Below are positions 45,621 to 55,304 of a DNA stretch of 64,000 bases, one piece after another. Each line of letters opens with the position of its first letter. Position 1 is the stretch's first letter. The translations under genes and the position numbers were made by a program. The stretch is from Lentimicrobium saccharophilum (GTDB lineage Bacteria > Bacteroidota > Bacteroidia > Bacteroidales > Lentimicrobiaceae), in the NCBI RefSeq assembly GCF_001192835.1, contig NZ_DF968183.1, forward strand, positions 806,001 through 870,000, given 5' to 3'. Under the pieces are notes generated by a model. It did not search any database, had not been told where the DNA came from, and saw nothing but the letters and a program-made list of their open reading frames with translations.

Positions 45621-47036
45621 TCACCTGAGCTCCAGCAGACAGACATTCTCCACATGGTGGGTATGCGGAAACATATCCACAGGCTGCACCTTTGAAATCC
45701 GGTATTGCGCCGCCATCAGACTAATGTCGCGGGCCTGGGTGGCGGGATTGCAGCTCACATAAACAATCTTTTGCGGCGCCGCTTCCAGGATGCTTTTTAT
45801 CACCTTTTCGTGCATACCGGCCCTGGGCGGATCTGTGATCACCACATCCGGCTTACCGTTACTCATAATAAATTCAGAAGTCAGCACTTTAGCCATATCG
45901 CCCGAATAAAAAACGGTATTCGAAATAGCATTCAGCTCCGAATTCATCCGCGCATCCCGCACAGCAGGCTCCACATACTCAATCCCCACAACCCGCCCGG
46001 CACGATGAGCGATAAAATTTGCAATTGTACCTGTTCCGGTATACAGATCATAAACTGTTTCTGTTCCTGTGAGGCCGGCAAATTCCCGGGTGATGGTATA
46101 CAGCTCCAGCGCCTGAACTGAATTGGTCTGAAAAAAAGACAAGGGACCAATCCTGAATTCAAGGCCGTCCATAGCTTCCGTCATGTGCGGAATTCCGCTG
46201 TAAAGCACCGGAATCAGGTCATTGATCGTATCATTGTGCTTCTGGTTGACAACATAAAAGAGCGATGTGATTTCAGGAAAACGGTCAGAAACAAACCGCA
46301 TGACTGTTTCTATCCTACCGGGGTCGTCTGTTCCGAAAACAACGATCACCATCAGATCGCCGGTATTGGAGTTCCTGACAATCAGGTTCCTCAGGTCACC
46401 TTCAAAGTTTCTGATATTATAAAATGAAATCTGCCTGTTGATGGCAAAATCTTTCAATGCCAGTCGTATCCGGTTAGAGATATTTGATTGAAGATAGCAA
46501 TGCTGAATATCCAGCACCCTGTCGAACATTCCTGGAATATGGAAACCCAGGGCATTCATATCACGCGCTTCAGGAGGGATATTCATTTCCTCATCGGTAA
46601 GCCAGCGGTGGGTGGAAAAAGTATACTCCAGTTTATTGCGGTAGTATTCGGTGTGAGCAGCCCCTTTTATGGGCATTATGCCCGGAAACTCAAGGTGTCC
46701 GATCCTGCTGAAATTATCCTGTACCTGTTTCTGCTTGTAATACAACTGCCGGCTGTAATCCATTACCTGCCATTTGCAACCGCCACAGATTCCGAAATGG
46801 CTGCAAACAGGGTCCACCCTCATATCTGAGAATTTATGAAATTTCACCGCCCTGCCTTCAAAAAACCTGCGTTTGCGCGAAACTATCCTGATGTCGACCA
46901 CATCTCCTGGCACCACAAAAGGCACAAATACCACCATTTCATTTACCCTTGCAATGGCTTTTCCTTCAGCACCGGCATCAATGATCTCAACATTTTCGAG
47001 GATGAGGGGGCCCTCATTTTTAACTTTTCTACCCAT
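45621..47036 (-). CDS. 23S rRNA (uracil-5)-methyltransferase, RlmD/RumA type
   Basis: AdoMet-dependent enzyme methylating uracil C5 in rRNA, 471 residues. An N-terminal TRAM domain (about 10-70), a [4Fe-4S] cysteine cluster (CSHFGICGGCKW), the AdoMet site DLYTGTGTIANF, motif DPPRAGM and the catalytic cysteine in YVSCNPATQARD are visible. Bacteroidota carry several members of this family, so the exact uridine is not certain. A minus-strand TACTTTTG box lies at 47054-47061. Confidence 0.88.
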   Translation of the reverse strand: MGRKVKNEGPLILENVEIIDAGAEGKAIARVNEMVVFVPFVVPGDVVDIRIVSRKRRFFEGRAVKFHKFSDMRVDPVCSHFGICGGCKWQVMDYSRQLYYKQKQVQDNFSRIGHLEFPGIMPIKGAAHTEYYRNKLEYTFSTHRWLTDEEMNIPPEARDMNALGFHIPGMFDRVLDIQHCYLQSNISNRIRLALKDFAINRQISFYNIRNFEGDLRNLIVRNSNTGDLMVIVVFGTDDPGRIETVMRFVSDRFPEITSLFYVVNQKHNDTINDLIPVLYSGIPHMTEAMDGLEFRIGPLSFFQTNSVQALELYTITREFAGLTGTETVYDLYTGTGTIANFIAHRAGRVVGIEYVEPAVRDARMNSELNAISNTVFYSGDMAKVLTSEFIMSNGKPDVVITDPPRAGMHEKVIKSILEAAPQKIVYVSCNPATQARDISLMAAQYRISKVQPVDMFPHTHHVENVCLLELR

Positions 47037-47053
47037 AAACTTCAGCTGAGTTG

Positions 47054-47061
47054 CAAAAGTA
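47054..47061 (-). promoter_or_regulatory. -7 box for the rRNA methyltransferase gene
   Basis: Minus-strand TACTTTTG, 17 bases upstream of the start codon. Confidence 0.5.
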
Positions 47062-47115
47062 CAACAATCCGGTTATACCACCAGCAATTACAAAAACCTG
47101 CCTTTCATTAAAACG

Positions 47116-47141
47116 GCAGGCTACCCTTGCGGATAGCCTGC
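47116..47141 (-). terminator. Terminator of the sus operon
   Basis: GCAGGCTA and TAGCCTGC form a perfect eight-base stem around a ten-base loop, followed on the minus strand by GTTTT. It lies 25 bases beyond the susE stop codon. Confidence 0.6.
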
Positions 47142-47166
47142 TGTTCAATAAAGAAATTACCAATTA

Positions 47167-48345
47167 TTAATTTGCCATCACGGCAGTATACTTCATTTTA
47201 GCAAGATCAACTGTAATCTTGTAGCTACCGGCAATGGCAGGTACCGGAATTGCAGGAGGATCAGGTTCATTTTCAGTAGGCCTGAATACCAGATTGCCTG
47301 CATCGCCTGTTCCGCTGTCATCCGTTCCGTATTGAGGTGACCACTGTCCGAGCGTTTCAATGAATTTGAAGTAAGTGCTTCCGCCAGCGAGGTTCACTGT
47401 AATCTCAAACAGTCCGGGAGCCAATTTGGTCATCGGCAGTGCGGCAGTATTATCCCATCCGGCCGGAGTTCCGTCGCCCAGCAGATAGAGCGTTTCAGAA
47501 GCCTTGGTAATGGTATAGGTAAGTGCTTCAATATCGGCAAATATCCTGTAGTCGCCGGCTGCTGCCGGGGCAGGAATGCCCGCAGGATCCGGTTCATCCT
47601 CTGTGGGGCGGAATACCAAAGGACCACTTTCTCCGGTACCGGTTCCATCGGTACCCCATTGCGGAGCCCAGGCACCCAGGGTCTGGATGAACTTCAGGAA
47701 TTTACCTTCGCCGGCCAGATTGGCAACGATGGCAAACTGCGTTTCGTTGAAAGCATGCAACGGTAAAGCATTGGCATTATCCCATCCGGGTGCGGTAGCA
47801 TCTCCGAGCAGATAAATTGGAGGATAAACGATTTCAGCCGCATAAGGGGTAACCTTCATCTTGATGGTTTCCGATACCGCGTTATCGTATGTGGAGCCAT
47901 CAGTCACATCGGCGATAATACGTAAAACCAGGTTATGCGCTTCGCCCGTGGCCAGACCCATATTTATCAATTTGCCGTTTAATTCGGCTATGGTCATGGA
48001 ATAACTGGTCTCGGTGGTAGCGGTAAGCCCGAGGGGACTGCTGAAATTATCCGCTTCCGTATCAAGCTGAACAGTATAGGTAACAGCACCCAGTTTATCC
48101 GGATTGATCAGGTTCCAGTTACGTCCTGCTTCAACATTGTATTCAGCCGGATCCCATGTAATGTTGGCCCATAAGGCATCCTCCTGTGCTTCGAGCAGGA
48201 TGTACTCTGCATTATTGCCGGGCGAGGAAATCACCGGATTTATGGTCTTTTCCATATCCAGAACCGGCTCCAGCTCTCTCTTCTCGCAGGAATTGAATAC
48301 CAGTATTCCGGCAAGTGCTATGATGAAAAACAGTGTTTTTTTCAT
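47167..48345 (-). CDS. SusE/SusF-type glucan-binding lipoprotein
   Basis: Surface-exposed lipoprotein of 392 residues; signal sequence with lipobox VFNSC (Cys20). An N-terminal SusE domain (about 35-170) is followed by two similar binding repeats (about 172-285 and 288-392), each with a YLLGD...GWDN opening, a KFIQTLG or KFIETLG strand, APQWGTD or SPQYGTD, and FRPTE. The matched pair indicates tandem starch-binding modules as in SusE/SusF. Third gene of the susC-susD-susE operon, 21 bases after susD. Confidence 0.85.
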   Translation of the reverse strand: MKKTLFFIIALAGILVFNSCEKRELEPVLDMEKTINPVISSPGNNAEYILLEAQEDALWANITWDPAEYNVEAGRNWNLINPDKLGAVTYTVQLDTEADNFSSPLGLTATTETSYSMTIAELNGKLINMGLATGEAHNLVLRIIADVTDGSTYDNAVSETIKMKVTPYAAEIVYPPIYLLGDATAPGWDNANALPLHAFNETQFAIVANLAGEGKFLKFIQTLGAWAPQWGTDGTGTGESGPLVFRPTEDEPDPAGIPAPAAAGDYRIFADIEALTYTITKASETLYLLGDGTPAGWDNTAALPMTKLAPGLFEITVNLAGGSTYFKFIETLGQWSPQYGTDDSGTGDAGNLVFRPTENEPDPPAIPVPAIAGSYKITVDLAKMKYTAVMAN

Positions 48346-48366
48346 GATATCTGAAATTTAATAAGA

Positions 48367-50544
48367 TTAATAACCAGTGTTCTGCTGCAGGTTCGGATTG
48401 GCCGACATTTCAGCAGCAGGAATGGGATAAAGATTCCTGAAGCTTCCGGTCGCGGTGCCATTGGGCACTTTACCCTTCCAGGGCCACAGATAAGCTGAAG
48501 TGGTAAACTTGTCATAACGGATAAGGTCGGTCCTGCGGTGGCCTTCCCAGTAAAGTTCACGGGCACGCTCATCAAGGATGAAATCGAGGGTAAGCTCTCC
48601 TGCTGAAATGTTTCCATCAACAGATCCGTAAGCACGGGTACGCACCTGGTTAACCAGTTCAAGCGCGCGTCCTTCGCTTCCGCCACCACCACGCTTCACT
48701 GCTTCTGCATACATCAGGTAAGCATCTGCCAGACGGAATACCGGGTAATCGGTACATACATAATCGGGATGCGGGAAGCGTGCCGGCGAACCGTCCTTGT
48801 TCACATTTTTGAACTTGGTAATGGCATAACCTTCAGTAAACTGACCAATGTCGTTGATTTCAAGGGTCTGGCCATCGGTCCAGAACATGGCACGTTTGTC
48901 GAATGCAGTGCGGGTTATAGAGTAAGTATAATCGGGTGTGCCGAGCTTCATGGCAAACACATAGGTACCTGCTTCGGGTATTGCAATGTTGTCACCGCCG
49001 GCATCCAGAATACCATCGAGTCCTGAATCACCATAATTAATGTCCCAGCCATCATTGGCCCTGAATTTTACTTCCCCGGCTGTAAGGTCGAGAATTGCAT
49101 TCCACAATCCGGTGGCCGGATCATAAGTCATGTTCTGATCATAATCCCATAGGCCTTCTGTGGCAGATCCGATTATACCCCAGTCCGTTTTCACCATGGT
49201 GTAAGTCAGATCATTGAGGTTCACATTGAGTTTGTAGTAACCCGTTTCGGCAGGTATTATATTTGCTCCACCCGGATCGAGTGTACCATCAAATCCGTCG
49301 TCACCGTAATTTACATCCCATGAGGGTCCATCGGTAAATTTGAATTCTTTTCCGGCTTCAACCCAGATGTAACCTTCGTAATTGCCATCGCTGTTCACAG
49401 AAGCGAGCTGGGCGGAATTTGCAGGATCCCATTCCGGAATCATATAGTTACCAGGTACATAAATTACCGGGTAGCTGTTTTTATAATTGCGTGGGCGGGG
49501 AGTGCTGTAAATACCGTTTACAACATCCGGATAAAACTTCTGAACAAAAGCTTTGGTGGTCCGTAATCCGCCCCAGCCGCCGCCAACTCCAAACTCATCA
49601 GCAGGCATGGTTCCGCCGATGGCAGCATGAATCAGATAAACCATTCCGCCAAATGAACGGGTAAATTCACCGTCGTAGTTGATAGAAAAGATCATTTCGG
49701 GACTGGTGTGGTTGTCGGCCATGAAGTTGTCTGAATAAGCAGGAGCCAGGGTATATCCGGCATCCAGCACCTTTTCAAGATAAGTGACAGCATCGGCATA
49801 ACGGTTTTGCCCGGTATAAACCTCTGCATTCAGATACAATTTTGCCATCAGCATCCAGGCAGCGGCTTTATCGGCACGGCCATACATAAACCGGGGGTTG
49901 CCAAGGTCGTTTTCAATGGCCTTCAGCTCCGATTCAATATAATTGAAAAGCTCGGTACGGCCGATCTGACGGGGGAAGAATGCGCCGGGCGCATCATCTT
50001 CGGTAACAAAACCGGGACTGCCGAACAAATCGAGCGCATGCCAGTATGAATGTGCCCTGATAAAGCGGGCCTCGGCAAGGAATTCTTTATATTCTTCCTT
50101 ACCGGCAGCATTCCTGATGTATTCGTTTGATATCGAGATGGTGTAGAATACCCTGGCATAAAGGGCCGCGATAAATACATCATTCGGCGCCCAGGTCTGC
50201 CAGTGAAAATCCTTAATGGTTGCATCGTTCCAGGCCATTACCGCCTCATCGGTGGAGAGCTGCTGGGCGTTCCAGTACTGACGCAGGTAATTGGAAAAAC
50301 CTTCATCAATACCTTCAATGTCGGGCTTACCCGAGGGGCCTTCCTGACCACTCACGGCATAGGAGGCATACAATTTGGCCAATGCCTGCATGTAAGCTTC
50401 CGGAGAATCAAAAACGTTGGTGGCTACCGGCAGGTTCTCATCCAGGGGTTCAACATCCAGGTCCTTCAGACATGATGTTGTAAGGACTACCATCGCAAGG
50501 GCAGCCAATGCTATTTTGAGATACTTTTTCATCTTGCTCATCAA
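48367..50544 (-). CDS. SusD/RagB-type lipoprotein with inserted glucan-binding repeats
   Basis: Outer-membrane glycan-capture lipoprotein that forms the lid of the SusC channel. Lipobox LTTSC (Cys25), TPR-like SusD helices through about 350 and again after about 545, ending in the RDLIRYDKF-like tail typical of SusD (here RTDLIRYDKFT). At 725 residues it is about 170 longer than usual. The extra part (about 385-545) holds two repeats: WDVNYGDDGFDGTLDPGGANI and, after DWGIIGSATEGLWDYD and TYDPATG, WDINYGDSGLDG...GGDNI. These resemble the SusE/SusF starch-binding repeats, so the lid itself may bind alpha-glucan. Directly after susC in the operon (no gap). Confidence 0.85.
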   Translation of the reverse strand: MMSKMKKYLKIALAALAMVVLTTSCLKDLDVEPLDENLPVATNVFDSPEAYMQALAKLYASYAVSGQEGPSGKPDIEGIDEGFSNYLRQYWNAQQLSTDEAVMAWNDATIKDFHWQTWAPNDVFIAALYARVFYTISISNEYIRNAAGKEEYKEFLAEARFIRAHSYWHALDLFGSPGFVTEDDAPGAFFPRQIGRTELFNYIESELKAIENDLGNPRFMYGRADKAAAWMLMAKLYLNAEVYTGQNRYADAVTYLEKVLDAGYTLAPAYSDNFMADNHTSPEMIFSINYDGEFTRSFGGMVYLIHAAIGGTMPADEFGVGGGWGGLRTTKAFVQKFYPDVVNGIYSTPRPRNYKNSYPVIYVPGNYMIPEWDPANSAQLASVNSDGNYEGYIWVEAGKEFKFTDGPSWDVNYGDDGFDGTLDPGGANIIPAETGYYKLNVNLNDLTYTMVKTDWGIIGSATEGLWDYDQNMTYDPATGLWNAILDLTAGEVKFRANDGWDINYGDSGLDGILDAGGDNIAIPEAGTYVFAMKLGTPDYTYSITRTAFDKRAMFWTDGQTLEINDIGQFTEGYAITKFKNVNKDGSPARFPHPDYVCTDYPVFRLADAYLMYAEAVKRGGGGSEGRALELVNQVRTRAYGSVDGNISAGELTLDFILDERARELYWEGHRRTDLIRYDKFTTSAYLWPWKGKVPNGTATGSFRNLYPIPAAEMSANPNLQQNTGY

Positions 50545-53500
50545 TTAAAAGTTAACATTTATACCCAAAACGAAAGTCCTGGCGCGGGGATAGATATTGT
50601 TGTCAATCCCACCGTCAACTTCAGGATCCAGTCCGTTGTATTTTGTAATGACAAATGCATTCTGAACCGCAAGGCTGAACCGGGCATCCAGTTTCTCCGT
50701 GAAGAGCTTTTCAACATTATATCCGATGCTGATATTGTCAAGCCTCAGGAATGATGCATTTTCAATATAAAAATCTGACCAGTACTGAGGATTACGGAAC
50801 TTGGTACGGTTAACCTGGGTAGGCAGGTTATTGAAGAAGCCCGACTGATTGTAGAGACTGCTGTATACAGCCCTGTCGGAAGCAACGTTGTTGTAAACAT
50901 AATTTCCAAGGTTAACCCTGGCCGATACCATGGCGTCGAAATTCTTATACCTGAAGCTGGAAGTCAATCCCATCACCACATCGGGAGCAGGCTTTTTATA
51001 GTAGTATTTATTGTCTTCGTTTCCTGCTATATTTCCGCCCTCACCGCTTCTGTCGATGTACAATCCTTCAATCGGCATGCCGTTGACATCATATACCTGC
51101 TGGAAAGCGTAAAAAGAGTTTGCCGGATAGCCTACCGTGTTGCGCTGGATAAAGTTACCCACACCTCCGCTGATACCTCCGGTTGCTACGCCGTTAAAGT
51201 CCGGATCATCGGTAAGGAGCAGTTTGGTGATTTCATTCCTGTTGAACGAAACATTGTATCCGATATTCCAGGAAACATTTTTGGTTACCACCGGCTTCAC
51301 GTCAATCATAAACTCAACACCACGATTCTCAAGGGTACCCACATTGGTGGTCAGGTAATTTGAGAAGTTGGTTCCTGATGCAATGGGAATATTGGCAATC
51401 AGATCCTCTGTTTCCCTGAAATAGGCGTCAATGGCACCGGTTACGCGGTTATCGAAAAAGCCGTAATCGAATCCGATGTTATAAGTGGTGGTTGACTCCC
51501 ACTTGATGTTTTTGTCATAGCGGTTTGGCCGGTAAGTTAGATACCACTGATCACCAAACTGGTATGCTGCAGTAGGATCACTGATCTGATAGATGGCCAG
51601 ATATGGATAATAATTATCCGAAATATCCTGCTGACCGGTTACCCCCCAGCCCAACCTGAGTTTAAGGTCGGTGAGTTTATCATACTGTTTGAGGAAACCT
51701 TCGTGGTTCATCTTCCATGCAAAAGCAACCGACGGGAAAAGTCCCCAGCGGTTATCTTCCGAGAACCTTGACGATCCGTCATTACGCAGGGTGAAGGTGA
51801 TCAGGTATTTATCCATCAGGCTGTAGTTCAGCCTTCCGAAGAATGAAACCAGGAAGTTCTCATTGATATAATCGGTGTAACGCAGGCTGTCGCCGTCTTC
51901 ATTTCCCTGGGCGGTACGTACCCAGTTGGTTCCTTCCCGCTGGAAATGCTGCCATGAGTAACCGGCAGTCGCATCAATCTTACTGGAGATGGAAGGCAGA
52001 TCTTTTACATAGTTGAAGTAAAAGTCAAGCAGCTGCATCTTTTTATCCTGAGAATAATCGGTAAAACGCCCGATTCCGTCACGGAAAGTGAAAGCGGCAT
52101 TTGCAGGAGCATTGTTCACGCCTTCACTCGTTGAATAATCGAAACCCAGGTTGAGGATTGCCCTTAATTCGGGTAGGAAATGCATTTTATAATCAAACTG
52201 CGCGTTACCAATGGCGCGGTTCACGGTTGAATTGTTATCGGTCTGTTCAAGCAGCGCAACCGGGTTGCTTACGCCGATGGGGTTGGGCTCTCCGTTTGGA
52301 TCCATAGAACCGTCGGGCAACACATCGCTGAGGTTAACCCAGGTAAAATAGCCGCCAAAACGGGTATTTCCGTTACGTACAGGTTGTGTGGGGTCGTATG
52401 CGACAGCTGATCCCACGGCTCCCCAGTCGGCAAACTGCTGCTTTTCCTGACTTCCTTTGAAGTTGATGTCAACTTTCAGGTGTTCGTCGAGTAGTGTCGG
52501 ATTCAACGACAACGCTCCTGTAACCCTGTTCATATTGGTTTCGCGCAGAATTCCGTCCTGATCGGTGTAGCCGAATGAAGCACGGTAAGGCAGCGATTTC
52601 AGGTTGCCGAAGAAACTCAGGTTGTGGTCCTGGGTAATGGCATTCCGGTAAATCTCACTCTGCCAGTCGGTGTTTTCGTTGCCCAAACGCTTCAGCACAT
52701 CATCATTGAGACCGGAAAAACCCTGATCTTTCAGATCAGTGGCCAGTTCGCGGAGTTCATCTCCCGAAAGCACTTCGATGGTATTGGGAATGGTATTGTA
52801 ACCAATCGTACCATTGTAACTGATTTTTATCTCCTTATTACCAGCCGATGTGCCTTTTTTCGTAGTAATGATGATCACCCCGTTGGAAGCCCTTGAACCG
52901 TAAATGGCAGTTGCAGAAGCATCTTTCAGCACTGTGAACGATTCAATATCATTGGGATTGATCGTTGACAGAATGTTGTTGGTTCCCGAAACGCCGGTGT
53001 TGTCGATGGCAACACCATCAATGACGATCAACGGGTCATTGGAAGTATTCAGAGAGGATCCTCCCCTGATCCGGATGGTGGCTCCGGCTCCGGGGGCTCC
53101 GCCGCTGCTGGTGATGACCACACCGGTAGATTTTCCTACCAGCAGTTCCTGGGGCGTGGTGATGGCTCCGCGGTTAAAATCCTTTGACGAAACCACGGCT
53201 ACAGAGCCCGTTGCGTCACTTTTCTTTACCGCTCCGTAACCGATAATCACAGCCTCTTCAAGCTCCGTCACCGAAGGCACCAGTACAACATTCAGGGTAG
53301 TCTGGGCGCCGACAACAACCTCCTGTGTATTATACCCCACAAAAGAAAAAACCAGGGTTGCACCCGGATCCACTTGAAGTGAGTATTTTCCATCAATGTC
53401 AGTGATGGTACCTGTAGAGGTATTCTTAACTAAGATGGTAACCCCGGGTATGGATTGTCCATCATTTGCATCTGTTACTTTACCCGAAATCCTGACTCCC

Positions 53501-53577
53501 TGGGAAAATCCCTGAGAACCGATTGCCAGGCCAAGCAACAGAAACAGAACTTTCAGCAATGCATGATGCTTCTTCAT
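50545..53577 (-). CDS. SusC/RagA-type TonB-linked outer-membrane transporter
   Basis: Glycan importer of 1,010 residues. Signal peptide (ending GSQGFSQ), carboxypeptidase-like domain with VRISGKVTDANDGQSIPGV, the SusC segment VGYNTQEVVVG, plug with IRGGSSLNTSNDPLIVIDG and YGSRASNGVIIITTKKG, and a 22-strand barrel ending VLGINVNF. First gene of the operon susC-susD-susE. With the GH13 enzyme and LacI regulator across the IS insertion it makes up an alpha-glucan utilisation locus. Confidence 0.95.
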   Translation of the reverse strand: MKKHHALLKVLFLLLGLAIGSQGFSQGVRISGKVTDANDGQSIPGVTILVKNTSTGTITDIDGKYSLQVDPGATLVFSFVGYNTQEVVVGAQTTLNVVLVPSVTELEEAVIIGYGAVKKSDATGSVAVVSSKDFNRGAITTPQELLVGKSTGVVITSSGGAPGAGATIRIRGGSSLNTSNDPLIVIDGVAIDNTGVSGTNNILSTINPNDIESFTVLKDASATAIYGSRASNGVIIITTKKGTSAGNKEIKISYNGTIGYNTIPNTIEVLSGDELRELATDLKDQGFSGLNDDVLKRLGNENTDWQSEIYRNAITQDHNLSFFGNLKSLPYRASFGYTDQDGILRETNMNRVTGALSLNPTLLDEHLKVDINFKGSQEKQQFADWGAVGSAVAYDPTQPVRNGNTRFGGYFTWVNLSDVLPDGSMDPNGEPNPIGVSNPVALLEQTDNNSTVNRAIGNAQFDYKMHFLPELRAILNLGFDYSTSEGVNNAPANAAFTFRDGIGRFTDYSQDKKMQLLDFYFNYVKDLPSISSKIDATAGYSWQHFQREGTNWVRTAQGNEDGDSLRYTDYINENFLVSFFGRLNYSLMDKYLITFTLRNDGSSRFSEDNRWGLFPSVAFAWKMNHEGFLKQYDKLTDLKLRLGWGVTGQQDISDNYYPYLAIYQISDPTAAYQFGDQWYLTYRPNRYDKNIKWESTTTYNIGFDYGFFDNRVTGAIDAYFRETEDLIANIPIASGTNFSNYLTTNVGTLENRGVEFMIDVKPVVTKNVSWNIGYNVSFNRNEITKLLLTDDPDFNGVATGGISGGVGNFIQRNTVGYPANSFYAFQQVYDVNGMPIEGLYIDRSGEGGNIAGNEDNKYYYKKPAPDVVMGLTSSFRYKNFDAMVSARVNLGNYVYNNVASDRAVYSSLYNQSGFFNNLPTQVNRTKFRNPQYWSDFYIENASFLRLDNISIGYNVEKLFTEKLDARFSLAVQNAFVITKYNGLDPEVDGGIDNNIYPRARTFVLGINVNF

Positions 53578-53655
53578 AATTCTGATTTTGGTTGGTGGTT
53601 TAATTATGTTAACTCAAACGTAAATTGGCATGCGATCTACAATAAACTACTGATT

Positions 53656-53663
53656 CAAATATA
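53656..53663 (-). promoter_or_regulatory. -7 box for the sus operon
   Basis: Minus-strand TATATTTG, about 78 bases upstream of the susC start codon. No TTG sits at the usual distance upstream, which suits an activator-dependent promoter. Confidence 0.5.
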
Positions 53664-53874
53664 AGTCAAAACGACCATTTCTTGATACAGAAAATACAAT
53701 TCAAAAACGGAGGACATTTATTACACTTTTAATCACCCCGACAGGAACTTTTAAAGTGTCAGAAATTAAAATGAAAAAAAACTTTTAAAAAAAAATCCCC
53801 GAAGCTTGCCTATCTGCTTAAAAATGGTCGCATTCCAGCTACAATGTTAAGAAAAAATTAATTCAATATTTAAG

Positions 53875-53882
53875 GTTTATTA
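53875..53882 (+). repeat. Target-site duplication, left
   Basis: GTTTATTA directly before the left end of the IS, matching 55246-55253. Confidence 0.9.
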
Positions 53883-53954
53883 GATACTATCCCAAAAAGT
53901 GTGTAAAGTGAGATTTTTCTAAATTTAAGGTTGCGAAACTTAAAAATTTAGAAG

Positions 53955-55124
53955 ATGAAAAACCTACACTTTACACAAGAGCAAGTTACAAAGATTTTGG
54001 AAGAAATCGCCATAAAAGAGAATGGTTTACAGGAATTACAGAAGCTCAGCCTGGAAGCAATGATGCGAGCAGAACGAGAAGAACATAACGCCACAAATGG
54101 CGATATGAGTAATGGGTATAGACCTCGAAGGACATTTGGTCGGGGAAAAATTATTGAGCTTAGAGTGCCACGAAGCCGAAACGGGCAGTTTTACCCGATA
54201 CTATTAAGCCTTTTACGTGATCAGGAAGAAGAATGCCGCAAACTTGCCTTTAATTTATATGGTGCTGGATTAACCACAGAGCAAGTAGGCCAGATATTTG
54301 GCGATATCTACGGAAAAGAATACAGCACAAGTCAGATAAGCCGCATGTTCGACTATGCCCGCAATGATGTACAGACATGGTTACAACGTCCTTTAGAGCC
54401 GTATTATCCCATTATAATGATAGATGCTACCTTTATCTATACCCGACGAATTGACCATGTTAGCAAAGAAGGATATTACACGATTTTGGGAGTCAGGGCC
54501 GATCGAACCCGGGAGGTGCTTGCAGTAATTAATTTCCCGACTGAAAGTGCCAATGCTTGGGAGGTCGTGCTACAGTCACTTAAAGAAAGAGGATTAAAAG
54601 AGATTGGGTTAATTGTATGTGACAGCCTTACTGCTATTGAGGATTCCATATGGAGACAGTTCCCGGAAACTGAGATTCAACTTTGTGCAATTCATCTGCA
54701 ACGCAATGTAAACAAACACATTAAGCCTAAAGACAAAGCGCTGGTTGCAGAAGATTTAAAAGAAGTGCTGAGAACTGGAGATCGCAATGATACCGTTGAG
54801 AAAGGATATCAACGATGGCTAGAATTCTGCAGTAAATGGGGGAAATACTATCCGTCGATAAAAAGGATGGGAGAAAATAACCGCTATAAATTAAATTTCA
54901 CCTACCTCGGATATGATTATAGAACCCATAATATGCTTTATTCTACCAACTGGATAGAACGGCTCAACAGAGACTATAAACGAACAACAAGAATGCGCGG
55001 CGCTTTACCAGGGCCAGATGCCACTATTCTTCTTTTAGGATATGTGGCTATGACCAGATCAGCATACCAAAGGAAGATCCCTAAGATTGATTATGAACAA
55101 AACAAATTTCACTGGGAAGAATGA
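53955..55124 (+). CDS. IS256-family (mutator-type) transposase
   Basis: DDE transposase of 389 residues that moves the element. The catalytic acids fall in IMIDATFIYTRR (first D), LIVCDSLTAIED (second D, followed by FPETEIQLCAIHLQRNV with the C/H pattern) and TNWIERLNRDYKRTTRMRGALP (E). The length is typical, no frameshift or stop is seen, so it is probably active. A 15-base stem just at the stop codon forms a terminator. Confidence 0.95.
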   Translation: MKNLHFTQEQVTKILEEIAIKENGLQELQKLSLEAMMRAEREEHNATNGDMSNGYRPRRTFGRGKIIELRVPRSRNGQFYPILLSLLRDQEEECRKLAFNLYGAGLTTEQVGQIFGDIYGKEYSTSQISRMFDYARNDVQTWLQRPLEPYYPIIMIDATFIYTRRIDHVSKEGYYTILGVRADRTREVLAVINFPTESANAWEVVLQSLKERGLKEIGLIVCDSLTAIEDSIWRQFPETEIQLCAIHLQRNVNKHIKPKDKALVAEDLKEVLRTGDRNDTVEKGYQRWLEFCSKWGKYYPSIKRMGENNRYKLNFTYLGYDYRTHNMLYSTNWIERLNRDYKRTTRMRGALPGPDATILLLGYVAMTRSAYQRKIPKIDYEQNKFHWEE

Positions 55125-55172
55125 ATGGCAGCTCCACTTCGGCTACGCCTTCGTTCCGCTGCCATTCATTCT
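55118..55172 (+). terminator. Long hairpin at the end of the transposase gene
   Basis: GAATGAATGGCAGC (55119-55132) pairs perfectly with GCTGCCATTCATTC (55158-55171), plus one more pair outside. The loop is 25 bases and there is only a weak T tract, so it may also shield the IS from outside transcription or translation. Confidence 0.55.
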
Positions 55173-55245
55173 CAATTGAAACAAAAAAAATGAATACCTT
55201 TGAATTTAGAAGAAGAACTCATTACACACAAAAAGGGATACTACC

Positions 55246-55253
55246 GTTTATTA
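55246..55253 (+). repeat. Target-site duplication, right
   Basis: GTTTATTA directly after the right end of the IS, matching 53875-53882. Confidence 0.9.
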
Positions 55254-55282
55254 ACAAAAATCCATGAAATAAATTAAAAAAA

Positions 55283-55304
55283 TTTCCGCAATCGATTGCG
55301 GAAA
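55283..55304. promoter_or_regulatory. LacI-type operator
   Basis: A 22-base perfect palindrome centred on CCGCAATCGATTGCGG, with the central CG and flanking CAA/TTG pattern of LacI/PurR-family operators. A partial second site (AACGATTGCAAA) follows at once, sharing bases with its right arm. It lies 162 bases before the lacI start and just right of the IS. Confidence 0.75.

Larger units (their letters stand above)
53578..53882. other. Leader and upstream region of susC, interrupted by the IS
   Basis: Holds the susC -7 box and AT-rich sequence up to the IS target duplication at 53875-53882. No gene. No second copy of the LacI-type operator is visible on this side of the IS. Confidence 0.6.
53883..55245 (+). 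mobile_element. IS256-family insertion sequence, complete, 1,363 bp
   Basis: Bounded by imperfect terminal inverted repeats: left GATACTATCCC...GTGTGTAAAGTGAG, right (read inward) GGTAGTATCCC...GTGTGTAATGAG. The flanking 8 bases are identical on both sides (GTTTATTA at 53875-53882 and 55246-55253), a target-site duplication of the length known for IS256. One intact transposase inside. Complete ends and perfect duplications mean a recent insertion, placed between susC and lacI. Confidence 0.95.

Noticed and set aside
50203-53239. Plus-strand ORFs antisense to susD and susC
   Set aside because: Shadows of long coding regions; no start signals and composition follows the codon positions of the real genes.
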